A DNA stretch of 64,000 nucleotides from Arcobacter sp. LC1 (lineage in GTDB: Bacteria > Campylobacterota > Campylobacteria > Campylobacterales > Arcobacteraceae), in NCBI GenBank assembly GCA_021378565.1, contig JAACJU010000004.1:1-64000 (forward strand), in the 5' to 3' direction. The position numbers and the translations under genes are program-made. Shown here piece after piece: positions 1 to 8,085 of the stretch. Numbering within the stretch: the first letter of the stretch is position 1; each line of letters begins with the position of its first letter. The notes under the pieces are model-generated. The model made no database searches, had not been told where the DNA came from, and was given only the letters and a program-made list of their open reading frames with translations.

Positions 1-811
1 TTACAGACCACTTGTCAAGATAAAATTAAAAGGCTTTAAGGCTTTTTTAGCTTTTACTATTTGTTTTGTGCCATTTTTTTTAGGCTTTTTATTCCCCTTT
101 GTTCAGATGTGTTATTGGTTTCTTATCTCATACAAAGAAATTATAAATGCCTCTTTTGTAGAAATTTTTTATAATACTTTTTTCCTAGCTCTTATTTCAG
201 CTTTCATTATCACAATTCTAGGATTATTTTTTGTGTATGCAATTAGACGGACAGATTTAAAAGTAAGCGAATTTTTTACTTCCATAGTCAAGCTTGGATA
301 TTCAATCCCAGGCGCAGTCACAGCTGTGGGTATTTTGTCATTTTTAGCATTTTTTGATAATACCTTGTACGAATATTTAAAAAGCCATTTTGGCTACGCA
401 ATACCATTTTTACTAGGTGGCACTATCTTTGCACTAGTCTTTGGTTATAGTATTAGAATGCTAGCAATTTCTATAAATTACTTTGAATCAGGCTTTGAAG
501 GTATTCCTAAAAGCTACGATGATGCAGGAAAAACTATGAATTTATCAGGGCTAAATATGCTAAAAAAAATATTCATTCCTCTTTTAAAAAGTTCTATTTT
601 TGCGTCTTTCATCATAGTTTTTATAGAAGTTGTAAAAGAACTTCCTTTGACTATGATTTTAAGACCATTTAATTTTAACACCCTTGCAGTTGAAACTTTT
701 GTATTAACTGGGCAAGCACAAATAATAGAATCTTCCGTACCAGCTATGTTTATAGTTTTGCTAGGTATTTTATCAGTTATTTTATTAGCTAAAAATATGA
801 TTAAGGAATAA
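1..811 (+). CDS. fbpB: Ferric iron ABC transporter permease, 3' part (FbpB-like)
   Basis: The reading frame is open from the window edge, so the true start lies upstream; a GTG at 68 is only an internal codon. The visible 269 residues are strongly hydrophobic with about six membrane spans. A cytoplasmic loop reads EGIPKSYDDAGKTM, the EAA-type motif by which ABC permeases dock on their ATPase. The protein is expected in the inner membrane, moving Fe3+ from a periplasmic binding protein. The ATPase gene follows after 1 bp, as in the C. jejuni cfbpABC operon. The iron substrate is inferred from this pairing and from overall resemblance. The binding-protein gene would lie left of the window. Confidence 0.8.
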   Translation, partial: YRPLVKIKLKGFKAFLAFTICFVPFFLGFLFPFVQMCYWFLISYKEIINASFVEIFYNTFFLALISAFIITILGLFFVYAIRRTDLKVSEFFTSIVKLGYSIPGAVTAVGILSFLAFFDNTLYEYLKSHFGYAIPFLLGGTIFALVFGYSIRMLAISINYFESGFEGIPKSYDDAGKTMNLSGLNMLKKIFIPLLKSSIFASFIIVFIEVVKELPLTMILRPFNFNTLAVETFVLTGQAQIIESSVPAMFIVLLGILSVILLAKNMIKE

Positions 812-812
812 G

Positions 813-1817
813 ATGAGTTTACTACAAATAAAAGATTTTGGTATAAGTTTTGGCAAAACCGAAATTTTAAAAAATATAAATTTTGAGCTAAGAGAAGGAG
901 AAATTATATCTTTGCTTGGACCTAGTGGTTGTGGAAAATCTACTATTTTACGAGCAATTTGCGGATTAGAGCAAAAGCATGAAGGTGAGATTTATATAAA
1001 TTCTAAGTGCGTTTCTTCAAAAAAAATCTATCAAAATGTAGAAAAAAGAAAACTTGGTTATATTTTTCAAGATTTTGCACTATTTCCGCATTTAAATGTT
1101 GAGCAAAATATAGGTTTTGGACTTATCAAAAGCACAAAAGAAGAAAAAAGAATAAAAGTAGCTAAGCTTTTAAGGCAATTTGAACTAGAAGAGCAAGCCA
1201 AAAAACCAATCCATCAACTAAGTGGAGGACAACAGCAACGAGTGGCAATCGCTAGAGTATTAGCTCTAAATCCTAAAATTATTTTACTAGATGAGCCTTT
1301 TTCAAATCTTGATACTTTACTTAGAAATCGCACAAAACTTTGGCTTCAAGATATAATAAAAAAATTCAAGGTATCAGCTATTTTAGTAACTCATGATCAA
1401 AAAGAAGCCTTAAATATTTCAGATAAAATAGGCATAATCCAAGATAAAACTTTGGTGCAGTTTGATACTCCAAAAGATTTATATTTAAATCCAAAAAATC
1501 TATATTGTGCTAAATTCTTAGGTGAGCTTAATGTTTTTGGTAAAGAATTTTTAAAATTTTTCCCAAAATCAAAAGGTAAAACATTAGGTAAAACTTTGGC
1601 TTTAAGAGTTAAAAATACCAATCTTGGCACTAGAAAAAATGATTTTGCTTTGGAGATATTATCAAGCTCTTTTTGCGGAGATTATTATGAACTAAAAGTA
1701 AAATGCTTAAAGTCTAAACTTGATATTCATTTAATTTCTAAGGATTTACCAGATTTTTCTAAAAAGAAATTTTATCTTGATTTTTCTAAAAAAGATTTAA
1801 TGTATTTAAATATCTAA
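813..1817 (+). CDS. fbpC: Ferric iron ABC transporter ATP-binding protein (FbpC-like)
   Basis: This 334-residue ABC ATPase has Walker A GPSGCGKST at residues 36-44, a Q-loop FQDF near 85, the signature LSGGQQQR at 136-143, Walker B IILLDEP at 156-162 and the switch histidine in VTHDQ at about 194. The last 100 residues form a weakly conserved TOBE-like regulatory tail, typical of the FbpC/PotA group. It powers the permease encoded 1 bp upstream. The gene ends convergently with the next one and overlaps its stop by 4 bp, and no terminator is visible there. Family is secure; ferric substrate is inferred from context. Confidence 0.85.
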   Translation: MSLLQIKDFGISFGKTEILKNINFELREGEIISLLGPSGCGKSTILRAICGLEQKHEGEIYINSKCVSSKKIYQNVEKRKLGYIFQDFALFPHLNVEQNIGFGLIKSTKEEKRIKVAKLLRQFELEEQAKKPIHQLSGGQQQRVAIARVLALNPKIILLDEPFSNLDTLLRNRTKLWLQDIIKKFKVSAILVTHDQKEALNISDKIGIIQDKTLVQFDTPKDLYLNPKNLYCAKFLGELNVFGKEFLKFFPKSKGKTLGKTLALRVKNTNLGTRKNDFALEILSSSFCGDYYELKVKCLKSKLDIHLISKDLPDFSKKKFYLDFSKKDLMYLNI

Positions 1818-2323
1818 AACCACTTAGTTTGATTGTTGTATTTTTGAAATTTATAATTAAGAAGCACAGAACGAGAATTAAAAATTAGCATTAATCTTGT
1901 GCCTTTTTTTGATTTTTTATACCAATTAAATATATTTCCACCATCTGTTTTAGTATTAATATAAACCCAATAAACCACTTCAATCTTAGAATCAGATATT
2001 TCTTCTTGAGTTAATTTGGCTTTTGTGCCATCAGTTGATTGGGGCATTGTTCTAAAAAGGAGCAAAGGCCTTTTATCAGAATTTGCTTGTTTTGCATGAA
2101 ACATTTTTTTTGCTTCTAAGAGTGTTATTATATTTTCTTCTGTTGGATTTCCATATTTTGCTCTAATCTGTCTACTTGTTGTTTTCCCCTTTATAAACCT
2201 TCGCATTATTTGACTTGTATTTAGATTTAGAATTGAAAGTTTTGAGACACAGGCTGAAAAAGTAAAAAAAGACACACAAAGAATAATATTTCGTATAATT
2301 TTTATCACAATTTTCCTTTTCAT
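1814..2323 (-). CDS. Putative lipoprotein with BamE/SmpA-like pattern, copy 1
   Basis: From ATG 2323 the product has a basic N-terminus, a hydrophobic stretch and a lipobox-like FSAC, so it should be an outer- or inner-membrane lipoprotein. A TTG 15 bp upstream would also be in frame but gives a poorer signal peptide. The mature part has FIKGKTTSRQIRAKYGNP, recalling the 'G-T-...-V-...-lG-x-P' helix-turn of BamE/OmlA lipoproteins, and ends in strand-rich LMLIF and YKFQKYNN. It is clearly paralogous to the gene at 2511-3011. The two share the KGKTT...RAKYG core, the MFxAK segment and the C-terminus. The BamE-like fold is my inference; the function is unknown. Confidence 0.65.
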   Translation of the reverse strand: MKRKIVIKIIRNIILCVSFFTFSACVSKLSILNLNTSQIMRRFIKGKTTSRQIRAKYGNPTEENIITLLEAKKMFHAKQANSDKRPLLLFRTMPQSTDGTKAKLTQEEISDSKIEVVYWVYINTKTDGGNIFNWYKKSKKGTRLMLIFNSRSVLLNYKFQKYNNQTKWF

Positions 2324-2480
2324 GTCCAAGATAAACAAAGTTTAACAATATAATTTTTATAAAAGATTGAAAGGGATTATAATACAGATATTCTTATAAG
2401 TAAATAAGTTTTATAAGGCTAAATATTATGGAAGAATTTTTTAAAAGAAGGTTATTAGTTTCAATAAAATTACTAACTAT

Positions 2481-2506
2481 TTTAGGCTAGAAAAATCTAG
2501 CCTAAA
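2481..2506 (-). terminator. Hairpin after lipoprotein copy 2
   Basis: Two perfect 10-bp arms, TTTAGGCTAG and CTAGCCTAAA, are separated by six bases and lie 5 bp past the stop of the upstream lipoprotein gene. There is no strong T-run on the minus strand, so this may be a weak terminator or an mRNA-end stabiliser. Confidence 0.5.
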
Positions 2507-2510
2507 GAAT

Positions 2511-3011
2511 TTACCAAGTTTTTTTGTTATTATATTTTCGAAATTCATAATCAATAAGAACAAATTTAGTATTAAAAATTAGCATTAGTTTTGCACCTTT
2601 TTTAGTTTTTTTGGAGTCATCAAAAATACTACCATCACTTACTGTAAAGTCATCATAAGCCCAGTAAATGACTTTATTATTAGGATTTGACACTTTTTCT
2701 TTTGGGCTTGTGCTACTTTGAGCACTTTTTTCTAATGCTATGGTTTGAGCAATCATATCAAATGCTTTTGCGTAATCGTCATTCTCAGCATTTTGATCTT
2801 TTGCTTGAAACATTTCCCTAGCTTCTGTAAGTGTCATAAAACTTATCACAGTCGGATCTCCATATTTTGCTCTAACTTTTTGAGCAGTTGTTTTGCCTTT
2901 TATAAATTGTTGCATAAGCTGCGCTGTATTTAAATTTGCAACTTTTGAAGCACACCCACTAAAGCCAATGATAAGAGCAAAAATTACTAGACTTCCTAAA
3001 ATCTTTCGCAT
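2511..3011 (-). CDS. Putative lipoprotein with BamE/SmpA-like pattern, copy 2
   Basis: This is a 166-residue protein with a signal peptide ending in lipobox FSGC (cysteine at 20). The mature region starts SKVANLNTAQLMQQ and continues with FIKGKTTAQKVRAKYGDP, the stretch that resembles BamE/OmlA lipoproteins. Residues about 75-110 are a polar, probably flexible insert. The C-terminal part (KLMLIF, DYEFRKYNN) matches its neighbour at 1814-2323, so the two arose by tandem duplication. The upstream regions also share an ATATTCTTATAA block. A role in envelope assembly would fit the fold but is not shown. No other gene links to it. Confidence 0.7.
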   Translation of the reverse strand: MRKILGSLVIFALIIGFSGCASKVANLNTAQLMQQFIKGKTTAQKVRAKYGDPTVISFMTLTEAREMFQAKDQNAENDDYAKAFDMIAQTIALEKSAQSSTSPKEKVSNPNNKVIYWAYDDFTVSDGSIFDDSKKTKKGAKLMLIFNTKFVLIDYEFRKYNNKKTW

Positions 3012-3100
3012 ATTTTTTCCTAATAAATAATGTATATTATATAATACTTATAAATAATTGTAGCATAAATATTCTTATAAAAAAGTAAGTTATAAATTTT

Positions 3101-3127
3101 TAAGCCCAAAAGAATTCTTTTAGGCTT
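3101..3127 (-). terminator. Hairpin after lysP
   Basis: An inverted repeat (AAGCCCAAAAG / CTTTTAGGCTT, one mismatch) around AATT lies about 20 bp past the lysP stop, between two minus-strand genes. It probably separates their transcripts. Confidence 0.45.
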
Positions 3128-3144
3128 AGTTAAAAATCATATAC

Positions 3145-4587
3145 TTAAGACAGTTTTTTTAAGTCTATTTCTTTTAAAGGAATTACTTTTGTTTTTTTGC
3201 TTATTTTATAAATTAGCATTGCTAGGAAAAACAAAATCACGCCCCCATAAGTTGCAAAAAATCCACTCCAAGTAGCGTCATGTTTTATAAGTTCCATAAC
3301 TTCTTGCCCTACCATGATAATAGCTATTAAAGCCATAGCAAAAAGTGGAGCAAAGGGAAAAAACTTAGCTTTAAAAGTCAAAATTTCCAAGTTCTTTTTT
3401 TGCGCCCCAAAAGCTTTTCTGAAACGATAATGACTAAGGCAAATCCCAAACCAAGCAATATACCCAGCTAATGAAACCATATTTATAAGCCAAGTAAATA
3501 TCAAACCACTATGATAGCTTGATACTGCAATAAGTACGAAAGAAACAACAGCAGTTAAAATTACAGCCTTAAGAGGAACTCCATTTTTACTAATACCTTG
3601 CAAACTTTTTGGCGCTTCCTTTTCTTTACCCATATGCCACAAAATCCTAGAAGCTGTGTACATACTAGCATTTGCAGCTGAAAGTATTGCACTTAAAACT
3701 ATAAAATTCATCACGCCAGCAACGTATTTTATCCCAGCTTGAGAAAAAACCATAGTAAAAGGACTAGAAGCCACTGTTGAGTTAGGATTTACAAGCCAAG
3801 AGCTAGTAAAGGGAACTAAAATAGCGATAATAGCCATAGCAAGGATATAAAATAACATAATCCTCCAAAAAACACTTTTGATAGCTTTTGGAATATTTTT
3901 GCTAGGATTATCAGCTTCACCTGCCGCTATTCCTATAAGTTCAGTTCCTTGAAACGAATATCCAGCTACTAAAAATACAGAAAAAAATCCAAAGAGTCCA
4001 GCGTGAAAGGGGCCATCTGCTAAGGTAAGATTTTTAAATCCCACAGGGGCATTTGAGCCAACGAGACCAAAGATTATCAAAACTCCAACAACAATAAATA
4101 TAATAATCGTAGCAATTTTTATAAAAGAAACCCAATATTCAACTTCTCCATAAACTTTAACTGCGACTAGATTTATAACAAAAATTAAAATAAAAAATAT
4201 CAAAGTCCAAAGCCACGTATGAGTATTTGGAAACCAATATTGCATAATAAAAGCAGAAGCGATAAGCTCAGAAGCTATCACAAAAACCCAGTTAAAATAA
4301 TAATTCCAGCTCATAGCAAAGCCAAAAGATTTATCTACATATTTTGAGCAGTATTCACAAAATGAACCAGTTACAGGTGAGTGTGCTGCCATTTCTCCTA
4401 AGCTTTGCATCAAAAAATACACTATTAAAGCCACTAAAACATAGCCTAAAATTGCCCCAGCAGGTCCCGCGTCATGTAAAGCACTCCCACTAGCTAGAAG
4501 TAAACCTGTGCCAATAGTGCCTCCTAAAGTCATCATAATAAGATGTCTTGCTTTAAGATGTCTTTTAAATTTTCCCTCTTGGTTCAT
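3145..4587 (-). CDS. lysP: Lysine/basic amino acid permease, APC family (LysP-like)
   Basis: The 480-residue protein has about 12 membrane spans and follows E. coli LysP almost block by block from memory. It shows LKARHL at the N-terminus, GGTIGTGL in TM1, the SLGEMA and PVTGSF loops, GFAMSWNYYFNW, EVEYWVSFIK, the strongly conserved FQGTELIGIAAGE and HYRFRKAF. It should import lysine with protons across the inner membrane. Length and topology are normal for the family. It sits alone between hairpin-bounded neighbours, and the ATG is preceded by AGGAGAAAG. Another basic or neutral amino acid cannot be excluded from sequence alone. Confidence 0.82.
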   Translation of the reverse strand: MNQEGKFKRHLKARHLIMMTLGGTIGTGLLLASGSALHDAGPAGAILGYVLVALIVYFLMQSLGEMAAHSPVTGSFCEYCSKYVDKSFGFAMSWNYYFNWVFVIASELIASAFIMQYWFPNTHTWLWTLIFFILIFVINLVAVKVYGEVEYWVSFIKIATIIIFIVVGVLIIFGLVGSNAPVGFKNLTLADGPFHAGLFGFFSVFLVAGYSFQGTELIGIAAGEADNPSKNIPKAIKSVFWRIMLFYILAMAIIAILVPFTSSWLVNPNSTVASSPFTMVFSQAGIKYVAGVMNFIVLSAILSAANASMYTASRILWHMGKEKEAPKSLQGISKNGVPLKAVILTAVVSFVLIAVSSYHSGLIFTWLINMVSLAGYIAWFGICLSHYRFRKAFGAQKKNLEILTFKAKFFPFAPLFAMALIAIIMVGQEVMELIKHDATWSGFFATYGGVILFFLAMLIYKISKKTKVIPLKEIDLKKLS

Positions 4588-4673
4588 ACTTTCTCCTTTT
4601 GTTGAAGTTTATTATATACTTATTTTTATAAAGAAAAAATTTATTTATATAATTTTAAATAATTTCTTATATT

Positions 4674-5348
4674 TTATTTATATCTTACTTCACTTTGCTT
4701 GGCACAATTTACTTGGAATTTAACCATTTCCAAAAATGGATTTAGAAAATTTTCAAGCTTAGACTTGTCTATTTTTTCACTTTGACTATTATTTAGAGCT
4801 TTTAAAACTTCATAAACTGACTCCATTGTGCATAGACAGGCTTTGTTTGGTTGAGTTTTAAATCCAAATTTTGAAAGGCCAGAAAAATCAAAACTAAGCT
4901 TTGGCAAGTTTGATAGATTTTTGCTTAGTTTTAGCATTTTTCTAGAGCACGGCCACGAACCATCTAAGATAAAAATAAGATTGTTTTTTGTGCTTTTTTG
5001 ATTTTGCATTATATCTAGATTCAGATTGTCCTTGCTTAGATTTATAGCGTCTTTACTTGGATATAAAATATAAGCATTATGTGTTTTGATAAGCTCATTT
5101 ACTTTAGTGTTGTTTGTAAAATCTTCACCCACAAAAAGCAAAGAATTTACTAGATTTAAATGTGTAAAATGCCCTGTTTTATTTTTGCATTTTCGAAATT
5201 CTTTTACATGCATCAAAATCACAAATTTAGTTTTAGTAATAATCGGTTTTATAAATTCACAAATGCAAGAGCTTTTTGGTCTAAAGCATTTATAACAAGT
5301 TTGCCTAAAATTTTCTTTGTTTTCTTCTGTGTTTTTTTGTAAATTTTT
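4674..5348 (-). CDS. DTW-domain tRNA-uridine aminocarboxypropyltransferase
   Basis: The product has the zinc-finger-like pair CYKC...CIC at the N-terminus (residues 18-30 from this start), HVKEFRKCKNKTG, and LDGSW at about 128-132 followed by CSRKML. That is the DTW signature (here D-G-S-W). The family (E. coli TapT/TuaA, eukaryotic DTWD) puts a 3-amino-3-carboxypropyl group from SAM on uridine of tRNA. The frame also offers ATG 5369 and TTG 5375. However, a good extended -10 (TTTTTGTATAAT, complement of 5375-5386) would start RNA near 5368, so ATG 5348 is preferred. The family call is firm; which uridine is modified is unknown. Confidence 0.78.
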   Translation of the reverse strand, partial: KNLQKNTEENKENFRQTCYKCFRPKSSCICEFIKPIITKTKFVILMHVKEFRKCKNKTGHFTHLNLVNSLLFVGEDFTNNTKVNELIKTHNAYILYPSKDAINLSKDNLNLDIMQNQKSTKNNLIFILDGSWPCSRKMLKLSKNLSNLPKLSFDFSGLSKFGFKTQPNKACLCTMESVYEVLKALNNSQSEKIDKSKLENFLNPFLEMVKFQVNCAKQSEVRYK

Positions 5349-5374
5349 ATCCATATTTTCTTTAATCATTAGCA

Positions 5375-5380
5375 ATTATA
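5375..5380 (-). promoter_or_regulatory. -10 element of the DTW-domain gene
   Basis: The minus strand reads TTTTTGTATAAT, a T-rich extended -10 typical of Campylobacter sigma-70 promoters. Its predicted start point, about 5368, makes upstream start codons of the DTW gene unlikely. Confidence 0.55.
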
Positions 5381-5391
5381 CAAAAATCTTA

Positions 5392-5397
5392 TATAAT
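5392..5397 (+). promoter_or_regulatory. -10 element of the SDR gene
   Basis: TATAAT on the plus strand, about 70 bp before the ATG. It is back to back with the minus-strand promoter just left of it. Confidence 0.5.
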
Positions 5398-5465
5398 ATG
5401 TTTTAAAGACAAGGCAGAAGAAGAAAAAAGACAAAAAACAAAGAAGAAAGAAAAGAATAAAAGAT

Positions 5466-6104
5466 ATGAAAAAAAATGCACTTATCACAGGATTTAGCAA
5501 AGGCATAGGCAAAGCACTTTGCTTAGAACTTGAAAATGATTATAATATCATAAGATTAAATTCAAGACTAGAAGACACAAAAGCACTAGAACTTGAGCTT
5601 AAAAATCTTTTAAAACTTTGCGATATTGACTTGCTAATATCTTGTGCAGGTTTTGGAATATTCTCACCCTTAGAAGAAATATCAGCTAAAAATATACAAA
5701 AACTAATCGCAGTTAATCTTACAGCTCCCATACTTCTTAGCTCTTTGCTTTTGCGAAGTTTGAAAAAAACAAAAGGGCATATTATAAACATAAGCTCAAT
5801 CGAAGCACTAAAAAGCTCAAAATATTCAGCCCTTTATACTGCATCAAAAGCAGGGCTTAGAGCTTTTTCATTAAGCTTATTTGAAGAGCTTAGAACAAGT
5901 GGCGTAAAAGTAACTTCTGTAAATCCAGATTTAACCAAGACAAGTTTTTTTGAAAATTTGCATTTTGAACCAAGCGAAGATACAGACACTTTTTTAAGTC
6001 CTAAAGAAATAGCTAAGCAAGTAAGAAGTATTTTAGAATTTGATGGGGTGGTTTGTGATATTACCTTAAGGGCTCAAAAATTTGGACTAAAAAAGAAGAA
6101 ATAG
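5466..6104 (+). CDS. Short-chain dehydrogenase/reductase
   Basis: This 212-residue SDR has the cofactor loop TGFSKGIG at residues 8-15, SCAGFG in place of the usual NNAG, the catalytic serine in NISSIEA and the catalytic pair in YTASK. It is somewhat shorter than the usual 240-260 residues. The C-terminal substrate loop is reduced and ends in a lysine tail, so it is not FabG. An NAD(P)-dependent oxidoreduction is expected, but the substrate is unknown. The gene stands alone with its own promoter and a strong terminator. Both flanks are long purine-rich tracts with similar sequence, which is unusual for this window. Confidence 0.8.
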   Translation: MKKNALITGFSKGIGKALCLELENDYNIIRLNSRLEDTKALELELKNLLKLCDIDLLISCAGFGIFSPLEEISAKNIQKLIAVNLTAPILLSSLLLRSLKKTKGHIINISSIEALKSSKYSALYTASKAGLRAFSLSLFEELRTSGVKVTSVNPDLTKTSFFENLHFEPSEDTDTFLSPKEIAKQVRSILEFDGVVCDITLRAQKFGLKKKK

Positions 6105-6136
6105 AAGAAGACAAAGAAAGAATAAAAGAAAAATAA

Positions 6137-6188
6137 AACTCAAAACTAGCTAAGGGCCTTAAATGCCTTAGCTAGTTTATTTTGAGTT
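6137..6188. terminator. Strong bidirectional terminator between the SDR gene and the Hcp array
   Basis: Two perfect 13-bp arms (6143-6155 AAACTAGCTAAGG and 6166-6178) are extended outward by AACTCA/TGAGTT. The hairpin lies between converging genes and has A- and T-rich flanks on either side, so it can stop transcripts from both directions. Confidence 0.7.
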
Positions 6189-6202
6189 CTAATTAAATGA
6201 CT

Positions 6203-6781
6203 TTATTTAATACCAGCTTCATTTAGTATTCTATAGTTTTTGCAACCAAGTTGAATTCCTTTATCACAAGTCATTCCAAAAAGTTTTTTTGCTTTTGTTT
6301 TGTTTTGTCCAAGACCTTGCCCATAATAATACAAAAGTCCCAAATTGTAACAAGCTTTTATGTAACTTTTATCACAAGCTTTTTTGTATAATTTACTTGT
6401 TTTAAAATAATCTTGCCTAGCCCCTTGCCCATTATAATACAAAACTCCCAAATTATAACAAGCCTTTGTATTGCCACCATCACAAGCCTTTTTGAAAAAT
6501 TCTTTTGCCTTAAAATAATCTTGCCTAGCCCCTTGCCCATCTCTGTACAAAACTCCCAAATTATCACAAGAATTCATATAACCTCTATCACAAGCCTTTT
6601 TAAAAAGTTCTTTGCCTTTAAAATAATCTTTTTTAATTCCTTTTCCTATAAAATAAGCAACTCCTAAATGGTCGCAAGATTTCATAATGCCATCATCACA
6701 AGATTTTTGCAAAGCATCAATTTTAGTGCTTGCAAAACTAAAACTTACAAGCATTAAAAATAATATAATTATTTTTTTCAT
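6203..6781 (-). CDS. Sel1-repeat cysteine-rich secreted protein (Hcp family), hcp1
   Basis: The 192-residue product has a signal peptide (MKKIIILFLMLVSFSFA) and four 36-residue Sel1-like repeats with a shorter C-terminal cap (CDKGIQLGCKNY). Each repeat opens with a cysteine and carries a second cysteine eight residues on, as in CDRGYMNSC and CDGGNTKAC, followed by LGVLYxxGQGxxQDYFKA. This is the disulfide-paired helical repeat of Helicobacter Hcp proteins, some of which bind penicillin. Location is periplasmic or secreted, and the partner is unknown. It is the last gene of the array, 41 bp after the next Hcp gene, and has ribosome site AAGGAAAG. Confidence 0.85.
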   Translation of the reverse strand: MKKIIILFLMLVSFSFASTKIDALQKSCDDGIMKSCDHLGVAYFIGKGIKKDYFKGKELFKKACDRGYMNSCDNLGVLYRDGQGARQDYFKAKEFFKKACDGGNTKACYNLGVLYYNGQGARQDYFKTSKLYKKACDKSYIKACYNLGLLYYYGQGLGQNKTKAKKLFGMTCDKGIQLGCKNYRILNEAGIK

Positions 6782-6813
6782 TTCTTTCCTTATTTTTTAG
6801 ATTAATTATAGAA

Positions 6814-6838
6814 TAGAGCTAGTTAATAACCAGCTCTA
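6814..6838 (-). terminator. Hairpin overlapping the hcp2 stop codon
   Basis: TAGAGCT...AGCTCTA arms (one mismatch, extended by GTT/AAC) enclose the stop codon of the gene at 6823-7938. The same core, GCTGGTTATTAACTAGC, is found at the end of the gene at 9226-10551, so gene ends were duplicated with their hairpins. Confidence 0.5.
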
Positions 6839-7938
6839 TCTAGTACCTTGTAATTTTTACAGCCAAGCTTATTTCTTTTATCACAAGCTTTGCCAAAAAG
6901 TTCTTTGGCTTGAGTTCTGTCTTGTCGAACTCCTTGTCCTCTATAATATAAAATTCCTAAATTGGAGCAAGCACCCATATCACCACCATCACAAGCTTTT
7001 TTGTAAAGTTCAGATGCTTTAAAATAATCTTGCCTAACTCCTTGCCCATTAACATATGAAATACCTAAATTGTAACAAGCACTTACATAACCCCCATCAC
7101 AAGCCTTTTTGTAAAGCTCAGACGCTTTAAAATAATCTTGTCTTACACCTTTTCCGCTAATATACAAGAGCCCTAGAATTGAGCAAGCACCCATATCTCC
7201 TCCATCACAAGCTTTTTTGTAAAGTTCTTTTGCCTTAAAATAATCTTGTCTTACACCTTTTCCGCTAACATGCAAAGCCCCAAAATTTGAGCAAGAACCC
7301 ATATTTCCTCCATCACAAGCTTTTTTGTAAAACATACTTGCTTTAGAATAATCTTGCTTAACTATTTTACCAGATTCGTAGATGCCCCCTAAAATTAAAC
7401 AAGAATTCATGTTCTTTCCATCACAAGCCTTTTTCAAAAGTTTAATAGTTTTTAAATAATTTCTCTTAACTCCTTTACCCCCTTCGTATAAAAATCCTAA
7501 ACTCGTACAAGCATTCATAATGCCCCCATCACAACCCTTTTTATAAAATTCACTTGCTTTAAAATAGTCTTGTTTTACTCCTGTTCCATTTTCATAAATA
7601 CTTCCTAAGGCAACACAAGCACGTGAAAACCCTCCGCTACAAGCTTTTTTAAAAAGCCTAATAGCCTTAGAATGATTTTTTTTAACTCCTGAGCCAGTAT
7701 TGTATGAAACTCCTAAATTATTGCAAGAGTTCATAATATTCCCATCACAAGCTTTTTTGAATAATTTACTTGCTTTAAAATAATCTTTTTCAACTCCTTT
7801 TCCTATAGCATATGAAAGTCCTAAGCTATCACAAGAACTCATATTTCCTTTATCACAAGCTTTTTGCAAAGCATCACTTTTAGTACTTGCAAAACTAAAA
7901 CTTGCAAGCACTAAGCAAAAAAGTATTATTTTTTTCAT
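6823..7938 (-). CDS. Sel1-repeat cysteine-rich secreted protein (Hcp family), hcp2
   Basis: A signal peptide (MKKIILFCLVLASFSFA) precedes nine 36-residue Sel1/Hcp repeats and a C-terminal cap (CDKRNKLGCKNYKVL). Cysteine pairs eight residues apart mark each unit (CDGGIMNAC, CDGGDMGAC, CDGGYVSAC). The last four repeats are nearly identical (VRQDYFKASELYKKACDGG), pointing to recent internal repeat amplification. A periplasmic or secreted superhelical solenoid for protein or peptidoglycan contact is the family expectation; the ligand is unknown. The ribosome site AAGGGAAG is shared with hcp3 and hcp4. The stop codon lies in a hairpin. Confidence 0.87.
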   Translation of the reverse strand: MKKIILFCLVLASFSFASTKSDALQKACDKGNMSSCDSLGLSYAIGKGVEKDYFKASKLFKKACDGNIMNSCNNLGVSYNTGSGVKKNHSKAIRLFKKACSGGFSRACVALGSIYENGTGVKQDYFKASEFYKKGCDGGIMNACTSLGFLYEGGKGVKRNYLKTIKLLKKACDGKNMNSCLILGGIYESGKIVKQDYSKASMFYKKACDGGNMGSCSNFGALHVSGKGVRQDYFKAKELYKKACDGGDMGACSILGLLYISGKGVRQDYFKASELYKKACDGGYVSACYNLGISYVNGQGVRQDYFKASELYKKACDGGDMGACSNLGILYYRGQGVRQDRTQAKELFGKACDKRNKLGCKNYKVLDRAGY

Positions 7939-8085
7939 TTCTTCCCTTATTTTTAAATTTTTTATAATTCTTAGATTCTAACTTAATCTATATTAAATTA
8001 TATTAGACATATTATTTATTTTAGTTTTTTACTTATAAAATAAATATTAATAGATTTTTAAAGATAACTAACGTAAAAGCTGCTA

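Noticed and set aside
2428-2490. Twenty-codon plus-strand frame in the gap between the two lipoprotein genes
   Set aside because: Too short, no ribosome site, and it runs into the hairpin; no support as a gene.
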